A DNA stretch of 59,148 nucleotides from an uncultured Odoribacter sp. (lineage in GTDB: Bacteria > Bacteroidota > Bacteroidia > Bacteroidales > Marinifilaceae): assembly GCA_910578985.1 (NCBI GenBank), contig CAJTSF010000013.1, forward strand, positions 1-59,148, written 5' to 3'. Position numbers and translations under genes: made by a program. Numbering within the stretch: position 1 is the first letter of the stretch; every line of letters starts with the position of its first letter. The notes beneath the pieces were generated by a model that saw only the letters and a list, made by a program, of their open reading frames with translations, made no database searches and had not been told where the DNA came from. This document shows positions 8,746 through 18,281 of this stretch, piece after piece.

Positions 8746-11022
8746 ATGAAACAGATATTACTTTTCATCCTCCTGGGAATCAGTACAAACGGCTGGGCGC
8801 AGGACATCAAAGGCAAGGTGGTGGAAGAGGTGGACGGAAAAAAGGTCGGTATTCCAGGCGCCAATGTATTCTGGGCGGGAACGACAGAAGGACAAGTGAC
8901 GGATGAGAAAGGAAACTTCAAAATCAAATGGAACGAATCCGGACGGTTGGTCGCCAGTTTTATCGGCTACCGGGCGGATACGCTGCAAGTCGGCAAATCG
9001 GCAAAGAACGTGGAGTTCGTACTGGTGGCGGGGGAGATGCTCGATGAAGTGAGCGTCATGACACGGGGCAACACCACCATCATGAGCACCCGCGGTCCCA
9101 TGATCGAGCAGGTGATTACCGGCGAAGAGCTGTGCAAGGCGGCATGCTGCAACCTCGGGGAGAGTTTCACCACCAACGCCTCCGTAGATGTCGCATACGC
9201 GGACGCCGTGACGGGTGCCAAGCAAATCCAACTCCTCGGTCTGACGGGAAAATATGTGCAGATGATGACCGAAAACATGCCTAACTTCCGGGGCATCTCC
9301 TCCCTCTACGGCTTGAACTACGTGCCAGGTCCTTGGATGAGCGCCATCTCCGTATCAAAGGGTGCAGGCTCCGTCATCAATGGCTACGAGGCGATTGCCG
9401 GTCAAATCAGCGTGGACTACAAGAAACCCCTCTCCGATGAGAAAATTTACTTCAATCTCTTCGGCAGCAGCGAGGGTATGGCGGAATTCAACGCCAATGC
9501 CGGCATCCGCCTGAACGACAAATGGAGCACCGCCATCCTCGCGCATGGCGACTGGCTTCCGACGGAACTCGACCACAACCATGACGGTTTCCTGGACATG
9601 CCCCAGAAAACGCAATATAACCTGATGAACCGCTGGCAATACAAGACGAACGCCTGGAACGTGCAGTTTGGCGGTAAATTCTTGGATGAAAAGCGTCTCG
9701 GCGGACAGAAGGGATTCAAGAAAAGCAACCGGGGACAATTCGGCGAAGGCGTGCTCTATGGCATCGGCATCGATTCCCGCCGCTACGAGGGATTCCTCAA
9801 AGTGGGCTATCTCATGCCGCAATATGAAAACACCAGCATGGCGCTGATTGTGAACTACACCGACCACGACCAGGATTCCTATTACGGCGCACGCGACTAC
9901 CAAGCCCGCCAGCAGACCGTGTTCGCCAACTATATCTATCAGTCGATATTCGGACAAAACGAGAACCAGCAATATTCCGCCGGACTGACTTTCAACTATG
10001 ACCGCTTCGATGAATCCTTCAACGACTTCCTCGTTGCCTCCCTGCAAAAGACGAAAACCGTGGACTTCCTGCGCAAGGAACGGACCATCGGTGCCTTCTT
10101 CCAGTATACCGGCGCTTTTTGGGAAAAACTGACGGTGATGGCAGGGATACGCTATGACTACCACAACCTCTTCGGCGGATTCTTCACCCCGCGCCTGCAC
10201 CTGGCATACGCCCCCGACGACTTCACCATGCTGAAGTTCTCCGCAGGGCACGGCTCACGTACCGCCAATATCCTGGCAGACAACAGCTACCTCCTCGCAT
10301 CCGCCGCATCCATTTACGTCAATGGCGAACTCCTGGCGGAACATCCGGAGGAACTGGACCGTCTGGACATGGAAAAAGCCTGGAACTTCGGCGTACAGTT
10401 GAACCGCAAGTTCCTCCTGTTCGACCGTATCCTGAACATCAATCTTGACTATTACCGCACGAATTTCACCAACCAAGTCGTGGTGGACAACGAAACCACT
10501 GCCGACCAAGTGAACTTTCATAATCTCGCCGGCGACTCTTACTCCAACTGTTACCAGGTGGAGGTGAAATATGAACTGATACCCCGGTTCGACGTCACCG
10601 GCGCCTTCCGATACAACGACGTCAAAAGCACCATCGGCGGCGAACTCAAACGGGCTGCCCTTCAAAGCAAATACAAAGGATTGGTAAACCTTTCCTATTA
10701 CACCAACATGAAGAAATGGCAGTTCGATTTCACCACCCAGTTCAATGGTCCCGGACGCATCCCGCTCAATCCCGCCATCCCGCAGGAGCAACAGCATGAT
10801 TCGTTCGACTCTTTCCGCGTGATGAATGCCCAGGTTACGAAATTTTTCCGCAGATGGAGCATCTACGCCGGATGCGAGAACATCGGCGACTTCACCCAAA
10901 AACACCCCATCCTGAACGCCGACAGCCCTTGGAGCGCCGGATTCGACTCCTCCCGGATATGGGGACCCGTGCACGGACGCAAGTTCTACCTCGGGTTGCG
11001 CTTCGGACTGGACCGCAACTGA
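8746..11022 (+). CDS. TonB-dependent receptor, probable metal (copper-type) uptake
   Basis: 758 residues: signal peptide ending near WAQ19, a carboxypeptidase-regulatory-like domain (about 20-105), a plug (MIEQVITGEELCKAACCNLG, GYEAIAGQISVDYKKP) and a beta barrel ending KFYLGLRFGLD. It lacks STN and has no SusD partner, so it is a small-ligand receptor rather than a SusC. The plug carries a CC pair (CKAACCNLGESF), and the next gene 33 bp downstream encodes an HMA metal-binding protein. This pairing recurs in Bacteroidota and points to copper or a related soft metal, which is inference from context. The barrel family itself does not fix the substrate. Confidence 0.9.
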   Translation: MKQILLFILLGISTNGWAQDIKGKVVEEVDGKKVGIPGANVFWAGTTEGQVTDEKGNFKIKWNESGRLVASFIGYRADTLQVGKSAKNVEFVLVAGEMLDEVSVMTRGNTTIMSTRGPMIEQVITGEELCKAACCNLGESFTTNASVDVAYADAVTGAKQIQLLGLTGKYVQMMTENMPNFRGISSLYGLNYVPGPWMSAISVSKGAGSVINGYEAIAGQISVDYKKPLSDEKIYFNLFGSSEGMAEFNANAGIRLNDKWSTAILAHGDWLPTELDHNHDGFLDMPQKTQYNLMNRWQYKTNAWNVQFGGKFLDEKRLGGQKGFKKSNRGQFGEGVLYGIGIDSRRYEGFLKVGYLMPQYENTSMALIVNYTDHDQDSYYGARDYQARQQTVFANYIYQSIFGQNENQQYSAGLTFNYDRFDESFNDFLVASLQKTKTVDFLRKERTIGAFFQYTGAFWEKLTVMAGIRYDYHNLFGGFFTPRLHLAYAPDDFTMLKFSAGHGSRTANILADNSYLLASAASIYVNGELLAEHPEELDRLDMEKAWNFGVQLNRKFLLFDRILNINLDYYRTNFTNQVVVDNETTADQVNFHNLAGDSYSNCYQVEVKYELIPRFDVTGAFRYNDVKSTIGGELKRAALQSKYKGLVNLSYYTNMKKWQFDFTTQFNGPGRIPLNPAIPQEQQHDSFDSFRVMNAQVTKFFRRWSIYAGCENIGDFTQKHPILNADSPWSAGFDSSRIWGPVHGRKFYLGLRFGLDRN

Positions 11023-11055
11023 AAAAGAATATGTTGAACTTAAATACAGAATAAG

Positions 11056-11397
11056 ATGAAAACCATGAAATGGATGATGATGTGCGCCGTAATCCTGTTG
11101 GCGGCACTGAACGTAAACGCAGAGAAAAAGGGAGAGAAAACTGTTGTATTCCAAGCCCACCTGCATTGCAAATCCTGCGTAAACAAAATCGAAAAGAACA
11201 TCCCCTTCGAGAAAGGCGTGAAAGACCTGAAAGTGGACATGGATGCCCAGACCATCACCGTCACCTTCCGCACCGACAAAAACACGGAAGAGAACCTCAA
11301 GAAAGCCATCGAGAAACTGGACATCGAGGTGAAAGGCACCACTCCCGCCAAAAAAGACGCCTGCTGCGCCGAGGAATGCGAAAAGAAAAAGAAATAA
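11056..11397 (+). CDS. Periplasmic heavy-metal-associated (HMA) domain protein
   Basis: 113 residues with a signal peptide cleaved after about Ala22 and a single ferredoxin-like HMA domain (about 28-95). The metal loop is HCKSC (Cys38, Cys41), the CxxC form used by copper chaperones and P-type ATPase domains. A C-terminal tail adds three cysteines (CCAEEC) before a lysine-rich end, so it may bind a second metal ion. It lies in an operon with the TonB receptor at 8746 and would hand over or sequester metal brought into the periplasm. Whether the pair imports metal or guards against it is not decided by sequence. Confidence 0.9.
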   Translation: MKTMKWMMMCAVILLAALNVNAEKKGEKTVVFQAHLHCKSCVNKIEKNIPFEKGVKDLKVDMDAQTITVTFRTDKNTEENLKKAIEKLDIEVKGTTPAKKDACCAEECEKKKK

Positions 11398-11409
11398 ATT
11401 CCTACAAAA

Positions 11410-11455
11410 AAAAGTCTCCCCCTCACATGGCAAAACATGCGAGGGGGAGACTTTT
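11410..11455. terminator. Strong bidirectional terminator
   Basis: AAAAGTCTCCCCCTC (11410-11424) pairs perfectly with GAGGGGGAGACTTTT (11441-11455) around a 16-base loop. It has T/A tracts on both sides and lies between the convergent HMA gene and the RND operon. Confidence 0.9.
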
Positions 11456-11488
11456 CATTTACTTATCTCTCCTACCGGGAAACAGGCA

Positions 11489-11785
11489 TCAATACATCGC
11501 GGTGATGTCCCAGACGAAAGCGCGGATACCGTTTTCCTTGTTCACCTCGTCCAGCTTCTGGACGTATTTCAGAATCAGCGGCACCATCTCCTCATCGACG
11601 ATGGAAAGGGTGGCGGAGTTCATTTCGGGCCACGTATGTGATCCCATGCGGGGCTCTCCATCCGTTGTTCCGGCACCATTGACCAAGGGCCACTGGGTGA
11701 ACCCCCGCACTTGCAACTGTTCCAGCATATAGGAAACACGCTCGGTCAATGCCTGGTTGTATGTGATAAATACTGCTTTTTTCAT
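11489..11785 (-). CDS. Small P-II-like (GlnB-fold) protein at the end of the RND operon
   Basis: 98 residues. The N-terminus (MKKAVFITYNQALTERVSYM) and the following VRGFTQWPLVNGAG look like the first beta-alpha-beta unit and T-loop base of P-II/ferredoxin-fold proteins, and the second half has matching strand/helix content. There is no signal peptide, so it is cytoplasmic. It follows the RND pump gene by 29 bp in the same direction. Small P-II-like proteins attached to metal or drug RND operons are known, but their effector is generally unclear. The fold assignment is moderate and the role is inferred from position. Confidence 0.6.
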   Translation of the reverse strand: MKKAVFITYNQALTERVSYMLEQLQVRGFTQWPLVNGAGTTDGEPRMGSHTWPEMNSATLSIVDEEMVPLILKYVQKLDEVNKENGIRAFVWDITAMY

Positions 11786-11814
11786 GTCTTCAAATTTTTA
11801 AATGGTTCTTCCTG

Positions 11815-14800
11815 TCATTTCTTCGGCAGATCCCTTTCCGGATCGAAGTCGCTCATAAACCTGAACTGCTTGGCGAGCGCCTTTTTCTTGTTGCGGCTGC
11901 CGCTCTTGTCCATCGCGGCATACACGGCGGGAACGATAATCATGGTAATGATAGTCGAGAAGATCATACCGCCGATAACCGCCACACCCATCGGCCGCCA
12001 GGTTTCGGAACCCTCACCGGTACTTACCGCCATCGGCACCATACCGAGAATGGTCGTCAGCGAAGTCATCAACACCGGACGCAGACGGGAACGGCAAGCC
12101 TGGGCAACAGCATCGTACAGGCGGATGCCGCGTTCACGCATGAGGTTGATGAAGTCGATGAGCACAATACCGTTCTTGGTCACGATACCGATCAAGAGGA
12201 CTCCTCCCAAAGCCGCCACGATACTCAACGTGGTGTTGGTGAGCAACAAGGCGAGCACCACACCCGTAAAGGCGAACGGAATAGACAACATGATGATGAA
12301 CGGCATCTTGAACGATTCGAACTGGGCTGCCATCACAATGTAAACCAACATCACGGACAACAGCAACAACACAATCAAGGACCCGAAAGACTCCTGCTGG
12401 TCTTCATAGCTACCGCCGATGTACATGGAGACGTCATTGGGCAGGTCTTCGATTTTGTCGATGATGCCTTGCGCGGCAATGGCAATATCTCCCAAGGCAA
12501 CACCCGCAGCCGGAGTGATGGACACTTTCACGAGACGCTGTTTGCTCTTACGCTCGATGTTTGGAGGCGAGAAATACTCTTTGATTTCTCCCAACTCTTT
12601 CAAACGGACTTTCTGTCCTTTGCCGTCAGTGATGATGATATTCTCCACCTCGGTCAGGGAACTGCGGAACTGTTCGTCCAGACGGATGATGATGTCGTAC
12701 TCTTCGCCGCTCTCCTTGAATTTGGTGTTGCGGTTACCGTAAATACGGTTACGCATCGCCTGTCCCACCTCCGAAGTGGTCAGCCCGTGGCGTGCCAGTT
12801 TATCCTGGTCGAGAACGATTTGCAACTCCGGTTTGTCATCGTCACGGCTGATTTTAATATCTTCGGCTCCCGGGATATCACGCGCCTGTTGCGCCACATA
12901 TTGCGCCAGACGGGTAGTGACGGAGAAATCGTGTCCCATGATTTCGACCTCCACATTATTGCTGCTCATGGAACCGCCGCTGCTGGTGGTCACCGTATAC
13001 TCCAGCACATCAGGAAAACGCTTCAGGATATCGCGCACCTGGTCGGCAATGACAAACACGCTCCGGTCGCGGTCCTTGCGGTCCAGTGTACGCATACGCA
13101 TGTTCAGCACGTTGTTGCCCGTAGAGTTCATCATAGAGGCGAAAGACGCCTCTTCCTCACTACCGTACGACAAGTTGATGATTCGGATTTCCGGCACCTC
13201 GGAACGGATGACGGAGTCAATGGTCAGTGCCACGTCTTTGGTGATTTCCACCCGCTGGCCGGACTGCATCTTCACGTAAACGTTCAGGTTATCCTGGTCA
13301 TTCTGGGGCATAAAGTCGCTCTTGATGAAGCGTGCCAGTGACAGCGAACCGATGAACAACAGAAACATGGCGCTGATGACCACGGTCTTGTGGCAGAGCA
13401 CCCAACGGATCAATTTCTCGTAGGCGGCATCCAACTTGCCGAGCAAACGGTTCACCAACTGGTAGAAACTGAATTTCCCTTCCGCCTTTTTCTCCTGAAT
13501 CTTCAACAACTGCGAGGAAAGCATCGGAGTCAGGGAGATAGCCGTCGCCGTCGAGGTACATACCGTGATGCAGACAATCCACCCCAACTGCTTGAACAGG
13601 ATACCGGTCATTCCAGACACCAAAGTCAGCGGGAAGAACACAGCCACCGTCACCAGCGTAGTGACGATAACGGAAAGCCACACCTCGTTGGTACCGTATT
13701 TGGCAGCCTCTCTCGGACGGCTTCCGCGATCCACGTGCTTCGTGATGTTTTCCAGCACCACGATGGCGTCGTCCACCACCATACCGATGGCAATTGAAAG
13801 AGAGGACAAGGATATCATGTTCAACGATTCGCCGGTGGCATACAAGTAAATGAACGCCACAATCAACGAAATCGGGATGGTCAGCGCAATAATGAACGTG
13901 GCTCTCCAGCGTCCCAAGAAAAGGAACACCACTAAAATCACGAATATCAAGGCATACATCAACGTCTCCTGCAAGTTATTGATGGAGTTGATGATGAACT
14001 TCGAGTTATCCGAAATGATTTCGAAATGAATATCCGTCGGCAACTCCTTCATCGCCTGTTCCAACTCCTTCTTGCACTCTTTGGCAACGGCAACGGCGTT
14101 GGCATCGGTCTGTTTCGTAATCAGCAACACGCCGCCGTCCTTGCGGTTGATTAACTGCTCGAGGGTGATATCCTTCAGCGTATCGCGCACGGTAGCCACA
14201 TCGCGCAGATAAATAGTTTTACCGTTCTGGGTGCCCAGCACGATATTCTTGATGTCGTCGCTTTCATTGAATTCCCCCTCCACGCGCAAAGAATAGTCCA
14301 TCTGCCCCATCTTCACACTGCCGGAAGCGACGTCGCGGTTCTCCGCCGCAATCTTTCCGCTGATTTGTTCAAGCGTCAGGTTGTAGGCATACAGCTGGTT
14401 CGGATCCAGGTCCACATAAACCACACGCTCCGGCGCACCCGCCAACGTGACGGAAGCCACTCCCTCCACACGGTTCAAGCGGGTCACAATCTTGTCGTCG
14501 ATGATTTTGTTCAAGCCGGAATAAGACTCCTGTGCCTGCACGGCATAAATCAAAATAGGCATCATGGAGGTATTGAAACGCATGATGGTCGGGCGGTCGA
14601 TATCATCCGGCAATTGCGACATCGCCTTATCCACCGCATCACGCACATCGTTCGAAGCCTCATCCAGATTGGCTTCCCACTCGAACTCCAAGGAAACGAT
14701 ACCTAAGTTATCATAAGAGGTGGAAGTCAGTTCTTTCAAATCGTCCACCGAGTTCAACTGGTCTTCCAGGATTTTCGTCACGTTCTCCTCGATATCCGCA

Positions 14801-14967
14801 GCATTCGCTCCCGGATACGTAGCCATTACAGTCAGATACGGCGGGTCCATCTTGGGATATTGATCGACCGGCAACTGAATGTAAGAGGCAACACCCAATA
14901 CCATAATGGCAAGGAACACCATCAAGGTGGATATGGGTTTGTTTACCGCTGAATTATATATACTCAT
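11815..14967 (-). CDS. RND-family efflux pump, inner-membrane transporter (AcrB-like)
   Basis: 1050 residues, normal length for a hydrophobe/amphiphile RND pump. The N-terminus NKPISTLMVFLAIMVLG is the first membrane helix; the second periplasmic half and 12-helix layout are intact. The proton-relay Asp pair is in IGMVVDDAIVVLENI, and the conserved GIVTKNGIVLIDFIN motif of TM11 is present. It uses the proton gradient to expel substrates through the adaptor and TolC partner encoded just upstream. It forms an operon with the adaptor (24 bp gap). Substrate range is not predictable; lack of charged metal-binding residues in the membrane part favours drugs, bile acids or lipophilic compounds over metals. 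Confidence 0.96.
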   Translation of the reverse strand: MSIYNSAVNKPISTLMVFLAIMVLGVASYIQLPVDQYPKMDPPYLTVMATYPGANAADIEENVTKILEDQLNSVDDLKELTSTSYDNLGIVSLEFEWEANLDEASNDVRDAVDKAMSQLPDDIDRPTIMRFNTSMMPILIYAVQAQESYSGLNKIIDDKIVTRLNRVEGVASVTLAGAPERVVYVDLDPNQLYAYNLTLEQISGKIAAENRDVASGSVKMGQMDYSLRVEGEFNESDDIKNIVLGTQNGKTIYLRDVATVRDTLKDITLEQLINRKDGGVLLITKQTDANAVAVAKECKKELEQAMKELPTDIHFEIISDNSKFIINSINNLQETLMYALIFVILVVFLFLGRWRATFIIALTIPISLIVAFIYLYATGESLNMISLSSLSIAIGMVVDDAIVVLENITKHVDRGSRPREAAKYGTNEVWLSVIVTTLVTVAVFFPLTLVSGMTGILFKQLGWIVCITVCTSTATAISLTPMLSSQLLKIQEKKAEGKFSFYQLVNRLLGKLDAAYEKLIRWVLCHKTVVISAMFLLFIGSLSLARFIKSDFMPQNDQDNLNVYVKMQSGQRVEITKDVALTIDSVIRSEVPEIRIINLSYGSEEEASFASMMNSTGNNVLNMRMRTLDRKDRDRSVFVIADQVRDILKRFPDVLEYTVTTSSGGSMSSNNVEVEIMGHDFSVTTRLAQYVAQQARDIPGAEDIKISRDDDKPELQIVLDQDKLARHGLTTSEVGQAMRNRIYGNRNTKFKESGEEYDIIIRLDEQFRSSLTEVENIIITDGKGQKVRLKELGEIKEYFSPPNIERKSKQRLVKVSITPAAGVALGDIAIAAQGIIDKIEDLPNDVSMYIGGSYEDQQESFGSLIVLLLLSVMLVYIVMAAQFESFKMPFIIMLSIPFAFTGVVLALLLTNTTLSIVAALGGVLLIGIVTKNGIVLIDFINLMRERGIRLYDAVAQACRSRLRPVLMTSLTTILGMVPMAVSTGEGSETWRPMGVAVIGGMIFSTIITMIIVPAVYAAMDKSGSRNKKKALAKQFRFMSDFDPERDLPKK

Positions 14968-14991
14968 GTTATTCTGTATTTACCGAATTAC

Positions 14992-16038
14992 TTATTTCTT
15001 GATACTCAATTTGGAACCGTCCACCAAACGCGCCTGTCCGACTACGACCAATTCGTCGCCTTCGTGGATTTCATGGCTGATTAATTCCACCTGGTCGTCG
15101 AAACGCTTGCCGATTTTCACGCCCACACGCTTGGCTACGCCGTTCTTGTTGAGGAACACATAGCGGTCATTGGAACCTTGCAGTTTCAACACGGCAATGG
15201 CGGGAGCCACAACGGTCTCGGTCGAACCCACGGCGAAGTTGATGGTGCCGTACATACCCGGACGCAATGCCTCGTCTTCATTCGGAATGCCCACTTCCAC
15301 CGTGAACGTGCGGGAAGCCGGGTCGATGGTCGGGTAAACGATGTTCACCGCCCCGTGGAACACGCGGTCGGGATAAAGCTCACTGTGCAACTCCACCTTC
15401 GTGCCTTTCTTCACCTGCAGATAATACTGCTCGGACAGCGACACGTATGCCTTCAACGGATGAATCTTTTCGATGGCGATGATGGCAGGCTTTGAAGCAC
15501 CGCCGAAAGCACCGCCGGTGTACACCTCGCCGCTTTCAAAATATTTGCCGGTCACGACACCGTTGAACGGAGCCAGCATCTTGGTGTTCTCTTTCAGGAA
15601 GTCCACATTCACTTTTGCAGCTTCATACTGGGTAACCGCCGCATCGTATGCCTGCTTGCTGATGCTCTGCGTCTCGTTCAGCAGTTTGGCACGGTTGTAC
15701 TCCGCCTCTAAGTTCTTCAACTGCACTTCCGCCTGCACCAAGTTCGTGCGGTCCATCTCCACCAACAGCTGCCCTTTCTTGATGCGGTCGCCCACTTCCA
15801 CATAAATCTTGGCAATGCGCCCCGTGGCTGCCGGCGCATAGAACACCTGCTCGTCAGCCTCCAGGTTGGCGGCATAATCCAGCGTGCGGGAAATGTCACT
15901 CTTTTCCAATTTCTTTACCTTCACCGGAATCGCATCAACGGTTGCCACCTTCGACTCCTCCTTTTTCCCGGAACATCCGGCGAGGAGAGCCACCGCCAAA
16001 GCGGATAAAATCATGTTCTTTATCATGGTTCTCTTCAT
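14992..16038 (-). CDS. RND periplasmic adaptor subunit (HlyD/AcrA-like lipoprotein)
   Basis: 348 residues, with a lipoprotein signal ending ALLAGC. The order is barrel-sandwich half (ADEQVFYAPAATGRIAKIYV), a short alpha hairpin (LVEMDRTNLVQAEVQLKNL to KQAYDAAVTQYEAAK), second sandwich half (APFNGVVTGKYFESGEVY), beta barrel and membrane-proximal domain (VLKLQGSNDRYVFLNKNGVA). It bridges the RND pump and the TolC channel. The start is clear from the signal peptide. It lies 34 bp after the TolC-like gene in the same operon. Confidence 0.95.
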   Translation of the reverse strand: MKRTMIKNMILSALAVALLAGCSGKKEESKVATVDAIPVKVKKLEKSDISRTLDYAANLEADEQVFYAPAATGRIAKIYVEVGDRIKKGQLLVEMDRTNLVQAEVQLKNLEAEYNRAKLLNETQSISKQAYDAAVTQYEAAKVNVDFLKENTKMLAPFNGVVTGKYFESGEVYTGGAFGGASKPAIIAIEKIHPLKAYVSLSEQYYLQVKKGTKVELHSELYPDRVFHGAVNIVYPTIDPASRTFTVEVGIPNEDEALRPGMYGTINFAVGSTETVVAPAIAVLKLQGSNDRYVFLNKNGVAKRVGVKIGKRFDDQVELISHEIHEGDELVVVGQARLVDGSKLSIKK

Positions 16039-16072
16039 TTAATTTGTTTTTCTATACTCGTGTGTTTCTCAT

Positions 16073-17368
16073 TTATTTCAACTCATTATACAGCTTTTCC
16101 AACTGCGTCTGCGCCTGCAACAAAGTCAGGCATGCAGCGGTGAAATTATTTTCGGCCGTCAGGTAATTGGTGTTCGCCTGCGTCAGGTCAAGGCTCGAAA
16201 TCGCGCCCGCATTATATTTGTGCTGGTAGTTTTCCAACACTTTCCGGGCAACCTTGATGTTTTCCTCCTGCCAATTGTAGTCCTCCAAAGCATTCTTCAA
16301 GGCGAATTTATACTGCTCCTCCTGCAATTTCAACTGGTCTTCCAGGAGGCTCTTGTTGATTCTGGTCTGCTCCAGGGTGATTTTCTCCTGGTCCAGTTGC
16401 GCTTTCCGCTGCAAGCCGGAGAATATAGGCACGCTCAGCGTGATGCCTGCCGTGTGGGGCATGTTCATGAAACCGCCCTTCATGATTTGATACTGGTAAG
16501 AATACGAACCGGCAAGGGTCGGGGCGAACGCCCATTTTTTCAGCCCCACCATCTTCTCCTGCAACTGCTCCTGCGACAGCATCAACTGGAACTGCGCGTT
16601 ATTGTTCACATCAAATGTCTGTGACGCCAGCGAAAGGAACGAACCCAATTCCAGGAATTTCTCGATGGGGTCGGTCAGTTTCAACGGCGTGCCCGCCTGC
16701 AATCCCAAATAAAGGCGCAACAGGTTATAGTTCACGTCCACCGTCCGCTGCATGGCGAGATGGCTGTTTTTCAACTGCCCGACAGTCACGCGGATCTGGT
16801 CCACATCCGTAATCTCGGCGGCTCCCGCCTTATACATGTTTTCCGTGTGCCGCATGATTTCATTCATGTTCTTCAGATTCTCCTGGATGATTTCCATCAG
16901 GCGCTCGCTCGCCAGAACCGTATAATAAGAATTGTACACCGTCTCCTTGATGTCCAACTCCGTCAAATCCACCTGCTGTGCCGCAATCTGCTTGGCAATC
17001 TTGCTGGTCTGGATACCCAGAATCCACTGCCCGCTGAAAAGCAACTGCGATACGCTCACACCCAAGTTCATCTGATCCTTCATCTTCATCGCCATCCCCC
17101 CGAAATCAAGCTCCCGCCCGAAATTGGTGTTATACGCCAACGAAGCGTTAATCTGCGGCAACCCTTGGGAAATCGCCTCCGTCACCATCTTGTTTCTCAA
17201 CTCAATGTTCAATTGCGATGCCTGCAACTCCTTGTTGTGTTCCACGGCGAAAGCCACCGCCTGCTCAAGCGTCAGGTTTTGCGCTTCGTTCACCGCCTCC
17301 GACACCTGTGCCTGCAAGAACCAAGGAACGAGAATCGCCACAAAAGTCATGAATACTCCTTTTTTCAT
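16073..17368 (-). CDS. TolC-family outer-membrane efflux protein
   Basis: 431 residues. A signal peptide (to about LQAQ) is followed by two OEP repeats with long coiled-coil helices: AVNEAQNLTLEQAVAFAVEHN and a second unit ending in DLTQANTNYLTAENNFTAA. These are hallmarks of the trimeric TolC channel that spans the outer membrane and periplasm. It is the second gene in the TetR-led operon, 20 bp after the regulator. Confidence 0.95.
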   Translation of the reverse strand: MKKGVFMTFVAILVPWFLQAQVSEAVNEAQNLTLEQAVAFAVEHNKELQASQLNIELRNKMVTEAISQGLPQINASLAYNTNFGRELDFGGMAMKMKDQMNLGVSVSQLLFSGQWILGIQTSKIAKQIAAQQVDLTELDIKETVYNSYYTVLASERLMEIIQENLKNMNEIMRHTENMYKAGAAEITDVDQIRVTVGQLKNSHLAMQRTVDVNYNLLRLYLGLQAGTPLKLTDPIEKFLELGSFLSLASQTFDVNNNAQFQLMLSQEQLQEKMVGLKKWAFAPTLAGSYSYQYQIMKGGFMNMPHTAGITLSVPIFSGLQRKAQLDQEKITLEQTRINKSLLEDQLKLQEEQYKFALKNALEDYNWQEENIKVARKVLENYQHKYNAGAISSLDLTQANTNYLTAENNFTAACLTLLQAQTQLEKLYNELK

Positions 17369-17388
17369 TCTCTTTGATTTATAGTTAT

Positions 17389-18018
17389 TTATTTTCCTTC
17401 CTTTTCGATGATTTTCAACAACTTCTCCAACCCCTCCTTCGTCAAGAAACTCCGGATAGTATTCTCCATGATCGTCGATACCATGACCTCCACCGGATAT
17501 TCGATGTCCGTCAATAATTCCGGCTCGCCCAAAAGGCTCATCTGCTTGGTGAACAAATACGTCTGCACCTCCTTGTTCAAATCCTTCCGGAAATATCCCT
17601 CCTGAATGCCCTTATCGATCATTTCATTGAAAAAACCATGGACGAAACGTTGGTTCTGTTCGTTGAGGCGCTGGTGCACTTCGGGATGATACTTTTTCAA
17701 GTCGAACATATTGGTCAGCTGCCGGTTCTTAAACGTGTGGATGATATGGTCACGAATCGCCAGCATGATTTCAATGGAATCCTTGCGTTTCCACTCCTCC
17801 AGCTCTTCCGGCGTGCAATGCATCTTGCGCCGGTGTATCATCACCTGCTCCACCACGTCATCCTTGTTGCTGAAAAACTGGTAAAGGGTTTTCTTGGAGA
17901 TTTTCAAGTGCATGCAAATGTCATCCATGGAGGTGCTGCGCAATCCGTATTTCAGGAACAGGTCCGAAATATTCTCCAATAATTCTTCTTTCATCCGATG
18001 GCTTTCACTCACTGTCAT
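17389..18018 (-). CDS. TetR/AcrR-family repressor of the RND operon
   Basis: About 209 residues from the Met at 18018 (MTVSESHRMKEELL). The frame is open up to an ATG at 18069, but that extension crosses the GGAAACGTTTC palindrome. The N-terminal helix-turn-helix is typical of TetR (SMDDICMHLKISKKTLYQFF), and the C-terminal part is the variable ligand and dimer domain. It is the first gene of the operon with TolC, adaptor and pump, so it most likely represses its own operon and is released by a pump substrate. The palindrome directly upstream is the obvious operator. Confidence 0.9.
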   Translation of the reverse strand: MTVSESHRMKEELLENISDLFLKYGLRSTSMDDICMHLKISKKTLYQFFSNKDDVVEQVMIHRRKMHCTPEELEEWKRKDSIEIMLAIRDHIIHTFKNRQLTNMFDLKKYHPEVHQRLNEQNQRFVHGFFNEMIDKGIQEGYFRKDLNKEVQTYLFTKQMSLLGEPELLTDIEYPVEVMVSTIMENTIRSFLTKEGLEKLLKIIEKEGK

Positions 18019-18039
18019 GATTCCGTTACATTTTTTAAC

Positions 18040-18067
18040 GGAAACGTTTCGCAAAAAAAACGTTTCC
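18040..18067. promoter_or_regulatory. Putative TetR operator
   Basis: GGAAACGTTTC at 18040-18050 contains a perfect 10-bp palindrome (GAAACGTTTC), and CGTTTCC at 18061-18067 repeats the half site in inverted orientation after ten A-rich bases. It lies between the promoter box at 18193-18200 and the preferred start codon of the TetR gene. Confidence 0.6.
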
Positions 18068-18192
18068 ATGGATTCTCCCTATGCAATAATCATGCCAAAA
18101 TAGAAAGAGAGAACAAAATTTAACGGTTCAGCCACTCCTTGATGGATTTGAAACCGACTATTCCATATCCCGTGCCATTAATCCGTCGCCTG

Positions 18193-18200
18193 CAAATGTA
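18193..18200 (-). promoter_or_regulatory. -7 promoter box TACATTTG for the TetR-RND operon
   Basis: Exact TAnnTTTG match on the minus strand. It would give a leader of well over 100 bases that includes the palindromic operator. Confidence 0.55.
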
Positions 18201-18217
18201 CGAAATTCCACAAAAAA

Positions 18218-18239
18218 GAGCGTCACCGCAGTGACGCTC
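18218..18239 (-). terminator. Hairpin after the 18282-19782 operon
   Basis: GAGCGTCAC (18218-18226) and GTGACGCTC (18231-18239) form a perfect 9-bp stem with a 4-base loop. On the minus strand it is followed by a run of T. Confidence 0.85.
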
Positions 18240-18281
18240 TCCTTCTCATGAAAAACAATGATTTTCGCTCGCTCCTTATGT

